Positions 59,586 to 64,000 of a stretch of 64,000 nt of DNA are shown piece by piece. Positions within the stretch are counted from its first letter, which is position 1, and the number at the start of each line of letters is the position of its first letter. The DNA is taken from positions 234,001 to 298,000 of the forward strand of contig JAOTOM010004793.1 in NCBI GenBank assembly GCA_034440615.1, written 5' to 3'. This DNA comes from Ashinkailepas kermadecensis (Eukaryota > Arthropoda > Thecostraca > Neolepadidae). The position numbers and the translations under genes were made by a program. The notes under the pieces were generated by a model. It saw only the letters and a list, made by a program, of their open reading frames with translations. It was not told the DNA's origin and searched no databases.

Positions 59586-61643
59586 TGACGGGATGATTAT
59601 CTCACGGGATGTTGGGTTGGAGACTCAAGGTGAAGGCTGAAGGCTTCTCACCAGGTCAGGGGGTCCAAGTCCTTATTTTTGGGACATATTTTTAGATTGA
59701 CTAGGGAAAATAACAACTTAACATTAGCAGGCTATCAAATCAGGGAGTCCAGACTCCCACTTGACCCGACCCGCCCGGGGTCTCCATCCACGGTTGGAGG
59801 TCTAAACAAGTCACTGCTTATTGTGGGTTTTGATCTTGCAAGTCACCCGAGCAAACGTGAAGATTACGCTAACTGTAAGCCAGGGCGAAGCCTGAATGAG
59901 TCAAATCCAACGCATATACGAACAAGTTAAATATAACCGAACCGACCTCAACCGCACCAGGTTGTCACGCTTCTGAAGTAATAACTCTCGCCGGCGAGGA
60001 ATCCGGAGCCATCTTCGCCGGCGGCGGTAAGGTGTGGGGGGGGGGGGAGGCGCGAACCATCTGCCCCCTTCCCTGACGTCTTCGAAATATGGTGTCCACA
60101 GAAAACAAGATACAAATGAATAGGCTGTGATGATCTTGAAGCATAAACATAGCTATTTTACGGGCATGTTAATGACATTATTGAAGCTTAACATTGTGAA
60201 ATTCAGACCCATACAATTGACTATAATTGACCTGTGTGTAGCCATCATAGAAATGTCCCTCGCTTACAGGAAAACACTCGGTCCTTCCCGAAGGGGCGCT
60301 TTCCTTCCAAGGGGGTGCATTTGTATTTCATAGAGGCGCCTCAGGCTGAAAAATTCGAACGGGTACACTAGAACCTATTCAGAGGGGCTCCTTTTCCCTG
60401 CCTGAGGGACGCCACCTTCCATGTGGGGGCACATGCCCTCAATGCCACACCCTTTATCCGCCCTGGTTGGCATTGCGTCGAAATGTTTCCCGCCGTAAAA
60501 CAGGAAAGCATGGGAAGAGCATGGCATCAAACCATCGTCCAATATTTTCTTCTTTTTTTCATGCTACAAGAGGGCAACGTTTAACGTACTTGTCCCCCAC
60601 CCCACCCCATCTGCCCTCCTGCCAACCCCTTCTGACCACATAATCATACGCGATACATGTTTTATAGGTAGGTACCTCCCTAGGTGCCTGCCTATTCGCC
60701 GCAGTGTTCTCGTCTCATATATTTTGTTTCCTGAGGACAACTGGCTGATTAGCAATAGGTACCTAGGTACATAGGTACCTACCTGCCTACCTAGGTACCT
60801 ATTTCTGGCCTAGTATAAGGTAAGTAGGAGTTTTGGGTTGGATAATAGATATGCAAATAAGAATGTGGTAGGTACCTATGTACCTAGGCCAGGTGAATAA
60901 TGTAAAATTACAATAATAAACCAAACCTAATCTACTTATGTTGGGTCATTTCAAACCTACTGATATTGGATTTCCCCAATCACAATAGCATTGATCATCA
61001 AAGGAGTCCATGTCATCTGCTGTGCTAAGTGGCATGATTTTAAATAGTGAATAATAGTGAATATAGTAAAACCTTGCCTTACTCATGCATCATATATGTG
61101 ATTTCTGACAGGAATTGTACAGGAAGAAGTTGCCAGGTGAACTCTAATGAGTAGTTCATACTTTTTGATACTTTTGTGCTGTAAGGTAATTTTTCAACAA
61201 CAAAAAAATATTTGAAGAGGACATTTATGTATGTAAATAAGATGATGAGCCTCTCATTTCCTCCACAAATGCTCACTTGTCAGTTGATAACTAAGGACTG
61301 GGTTATGCATGATCACTGCCATAGCTTATACATATTTGTACTTGGTGTTTCTTAGATGTGGTAAATAATACATTTAACACTTCCTGGCAATCAATTCAAC
61401 ACTTTCATGTTGGAAATCCCTAGTTTTTGGCTTCACTCCTCATTTGTTTTTGCATGCAAAATACCTAGCACACAAAGCTGTGACAAAAAGGTGGTAATCT
61501 GGTTGACAATTGACATCAGGGCTAACTAGGATGTTGTTATTGAATGATAGGGTCTGTTCCCATGGCTCCATCAGAAGAAACTCTCACCTGGTTCTCTCAC
61601 CTGGTTGGCTCCCCATATACTCAAGCATCACTCACCCAGATAT
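59586..61643. other. 2.1 kb without a supported gene, with AGGTACCT-rich words
   Basis: No coding frame supported. 60660-60890 is rich in self-complementary TAGGTACCTAGGTACC-type words. About 61190-61290 distantly resembles part of 51555-51720 (shared TAAGATGAT and GCAAATGCT-like words), probably an old copy of the same repeat. Confidence 0.4.
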
Positions 61644-61659
61644 GAGTTCCGTGCCTGAT

Positions 61660-61819
61660 GGGGACGAGTGGTCTAGGGGTAAGATGCTCGTCTCACAATC
61701 GAAAGGTTGTGGGTTCGAGTCTCACGTGTCGCTACTCTTCGCCCGCGACCAATCGGCGTGAGAGATTGGCGACGCTACATGACTCAACGGTCGACGTGTC
61801 GTAAAACCAATAACCAACC
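61660..61819 (+). mobile_element. tRNA-derived SINE, Val-like head, perfect 16-bp target duplication
   Basis: The 160-bp element starts GGGGACGAGTGGTCTAGGGG with a pol III A box, an anticodon-loop-like CTCACAA (CAC, Val-like) and a B box GGGTTCGAGTC. The head cannot fold a proper acceptor or anticodon stem, so it is not a tRNA gene. The body (CCCGCGACCAATCGGCG, TTGGCGACGCTA, GTCGTAAAA) is shared with the SINE at 43910-44078. The tail is AACCAATAACCAACC. The 16-mer GAGTTCCGTGCCTGAT flanks both sides (61644-61659 and 61820-61835), so insertion is recent and used LINE machinery in trans. Confidence 0.95.
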
Positions 61820-61835
61820 GAGTTCCGTGCCTGAT

Positions 61836-64000
61836 CGAGGGGAGCCTGTATCTGCAGGTATGCCAGTCCCCTAGATTAAAGAAAAATATGGTTATCAGAT
61901 AGATAGGGCAAGACACAGGAACTGGAAAGTGTACCTTAAGCAGAATTTGTATGCTTAGAGTAGCCACTACATCTGCTAATATTTTGTTGTCAGTCAAGAT
62001 TTCTGAAATAGAGAATATAGAGATTGAATATAGAGATTGAATACAGAGATTGAATATAGAGATATAGGGATCTCTATATTCTGAATATAGAGAAGTAAAG
62101 CTACTCTTCAAGCTTGATTAGTATATTATCATGGTTAATCTATTCAGTATATTTGTGCAACAATGTGCAGAGATTTGAGTGCAGTGCAGATTTAAATGCA
62201 CCTAGGTCCGTTAAGGCTACTACAACTCAGTGGAGGTTAGTTGAGGCTAGTTGGGACTTGCCCACAGGAATGACCAGTGGAGCTTGGTGGAGAAATCAGC
62301 TGACAGCTGTGCGAATTCCAAGACAAAAAGGAAGCGTTTGGCACTATATCATAAATTGACCAAATTGCCCTCCAAATGTTTGTCCAGATGATCACACAAT
62401 GTACATAGTATGCCTTGTAATACAAAGTCTCAAATTTGTATTTATTTCTGGCAATGTATGTCCTCAGAAACTGTGGGGAGCACATATGTTCTTTTTGCCT
62501 ATGGGATGAACCAGGCAATCTCTCTTCCCTCTCAGTTGAGCACTAGGCATCGTCTCCCCCTATTTTGCTGTTCATTAGTGTTACTCTGTTTTGGTGACCT
62601 TAATGTACAGCATATAATCTGGTGTCGGACCCGCTGGGCTCCCTTGGCCCCGAGGCACCTCTCTACCCAATTCTGACTACCTCATCTAAACTTGCTCATG
62701 ATCTCATGCCAACCTCATCAATTGGGCTGGAGTAGGATTTTAGTCGGCACCGGGAGAACATTACTACTTTGGGCACTGGGGATTGTGGCAGATTTCGCGG
62801 TAAAGTAACATTTTCCCCTTAGGCTGATTGACATGGATCAAAGGCCACAAAGGTGCTAAATGATCACAATCTTTGGTTGAGGCACCCTAAAACCCAAATA
62901 ACTAACAAAGGCCACAAAGAGGATGTTTTTTGTGGTCTGCATCTGCTACTTTGATTATTGTTCATAGTTGTAGTAATTTCATATTTCATTTGCGAAGGAT
63001 GATCCTGGTATTCAGTTGATGCATGAAGATGAGTTTCATATGATGGAGGATGTTGTTTATGTGCAAATATATGGAGCAAGTGTGCCATGATTGAGCTGAA
63101 TTGAAAAATCACAATTGGACCCTGTTCTTGGGCTCGTGGGGGTTGGTTGAGAAAAAATATCCACTGGATTTGTGACAGGAATGACCAGTGGAGGTTTGTG
63201 GAGGTTGGTGGAGCCACAGGAACAAACCCATAGAAGAGACATTTTGTCCATACAATTCTGGTTGTTCCAGTTAGGTGATGCCAAACTGGAACACAGCCAA
63301 TATAATTTGTATAATCTAGAAAATGCAGTATTGCCACCTCATAAAACTTTTAAAGTATATTTTGACTGGAGTTTTACCAGTTCATTCTGAAATCTAATGA
63401 GGGAAGTCATTCTATATTGATGCAGTAAACTAGGAAGTCCTATTTTATCTCACTAATGCCCAACATTATTTGGAAGAGTTGAGGACATAAAAGTTTTAAG
63501 TTTAAAATTTGGTACTATCCAAAGTCATGGCTCCAATTTTTTAGAGGTGCAGTCATTGGCATCACCACAGATTCTGGATAGGGGGAGACAAGGATGATTT
63601 TGGTTGATGCTTTCCATTCAACACTCAGCATAATACTATGTCTAATGAAGTTTGTGGCTCAACTGTCCCCTGCAGTGGCAGTGCCCATGTGTGCAGTTCA
63701 TGAATCAAAATGATGTTAAGAAAATAAATGCCTTCAAAAAGTGAATCCCACTAATCTATTGTGTACAAATGTCCTCAGTTATGCATCAAGATGTAAAGAC
63801 AAAATATGTGTGTGGAAAATGAATGATAGCCAATGGAAATGGAGTCACATTCAGCTGGTTCCCTGCTTCTAAATATGATGAAATTCACATTTTGTTCACT
63901 ATATTCCTTAGGGTTTGGAGGTTATCTTAATTTGAAATGGTATTTACATCCTTGCCTCAACACCTAAAATCACCAAGTCTGCACCAAACATGCTATGTTT
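61836..64000. other. 2.2 kb to the right edge, no supported gene
   Basis: AT-rich. A 13-bp repeat (AGATTGAATATAG) lies at about 62020-62095. A short dispersed repeat shares ACAGGAATGACCAGTGGAG and TTGGTGGAG at about 62229-62300 and 63136-63220. Frames on both strands are short and domain-free. Confidence 0.45.

Noticed and set aside
61660..61731. tRNA-Val gene
   Set aside because: Acceptor and anticodon stems do not pair properly; it is the head of a SINE with a 16-bp target duplication.

Overview
The window looks like nuclear DNA of an invertebrate animal, most likely an arthropod, though I cannot name the species. Reasons: a single animal-type bHLH gene in a GC-rich island, a CR1/L2-group LINE, tRNA-derived SINEs, hAT-like and Harbinger DNA transposons, and scattered CCTAACC and AGGTACCTAGG words common in arthropod intergenic DNA. 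There are no bacterial-style operons. Nearly all long open frames are shadows of tandem repeats.

Layout. 0-7.7 kb: minisatellites (27, 27, 45, 30, 29, 51 and 36 bp units), a 0.6 kb (TA)n tract, and the only convincing host gene, an intronless-looking bHLH factor at 3503-4150 whose last codons begin a 29-bp minisatellite running into its 3' flank. 7.9-12.4 kb: a hAT-like element holding a long degenerate GGCCCC-rich block. 12.4-16.5 kb: quiet DNA. 16.5-23.4 kb: a second hAT-like unit with a degenerate GGAGGCCCC interior, containing an inverted copy of the GGCCCC family, a 714-bp hAT MITE with a perfect 8-bp target duplication and a TTAA-flanked element. 23.6-33.4 kb: very large minisatellites (32-bp, about 3.6 kb; 65-bp, about 2.9 kb with a 783-bp higher-order duplication; then 45-, 34- and 68-bp arrays). 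36.1-37.2 kb: a 16-bp array that reverses orientation at a palindrome. 37.4-40.35 kb: a PIF/Harbinger element with a broken transposase remnant. 42.0-43.5 kb: a 22-bp array. 43.9 kb: a SINE. 44.3 kb: a triplet tract. 46.3-56.6 kb: a 10.3-kb hAT-like element with a perfect 8-bp target duplication, itself holding a 1.74-kb GGCCCC-family element (with its own near-perfect 8-bp duplication) and a frameshifted LINE. 56.6-64 kb: mostly plain DNA with a 74-bp array and a young SINE with a perfect 16-bp target duplication.

The main story is nested transposition rather than gene function. At least four hAT-like units are delimited here by matching termini and 8-bp duplications. The 714-bp MITE is an internal-deletion derivative of the 10.3-kb element type. 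Three co-linear copies of a non-coding family made of degenerate GGCCCC/GCGATTTTT units appear to travel inside hAT-like ends. Two SINEs share one body but carry different tRNA-like heads (Val-like and Lys-like). By rough addition, tandem arrays alone make up about a quarter of the window. All identities and copy numbers are from reading by eye, not from alignment software.
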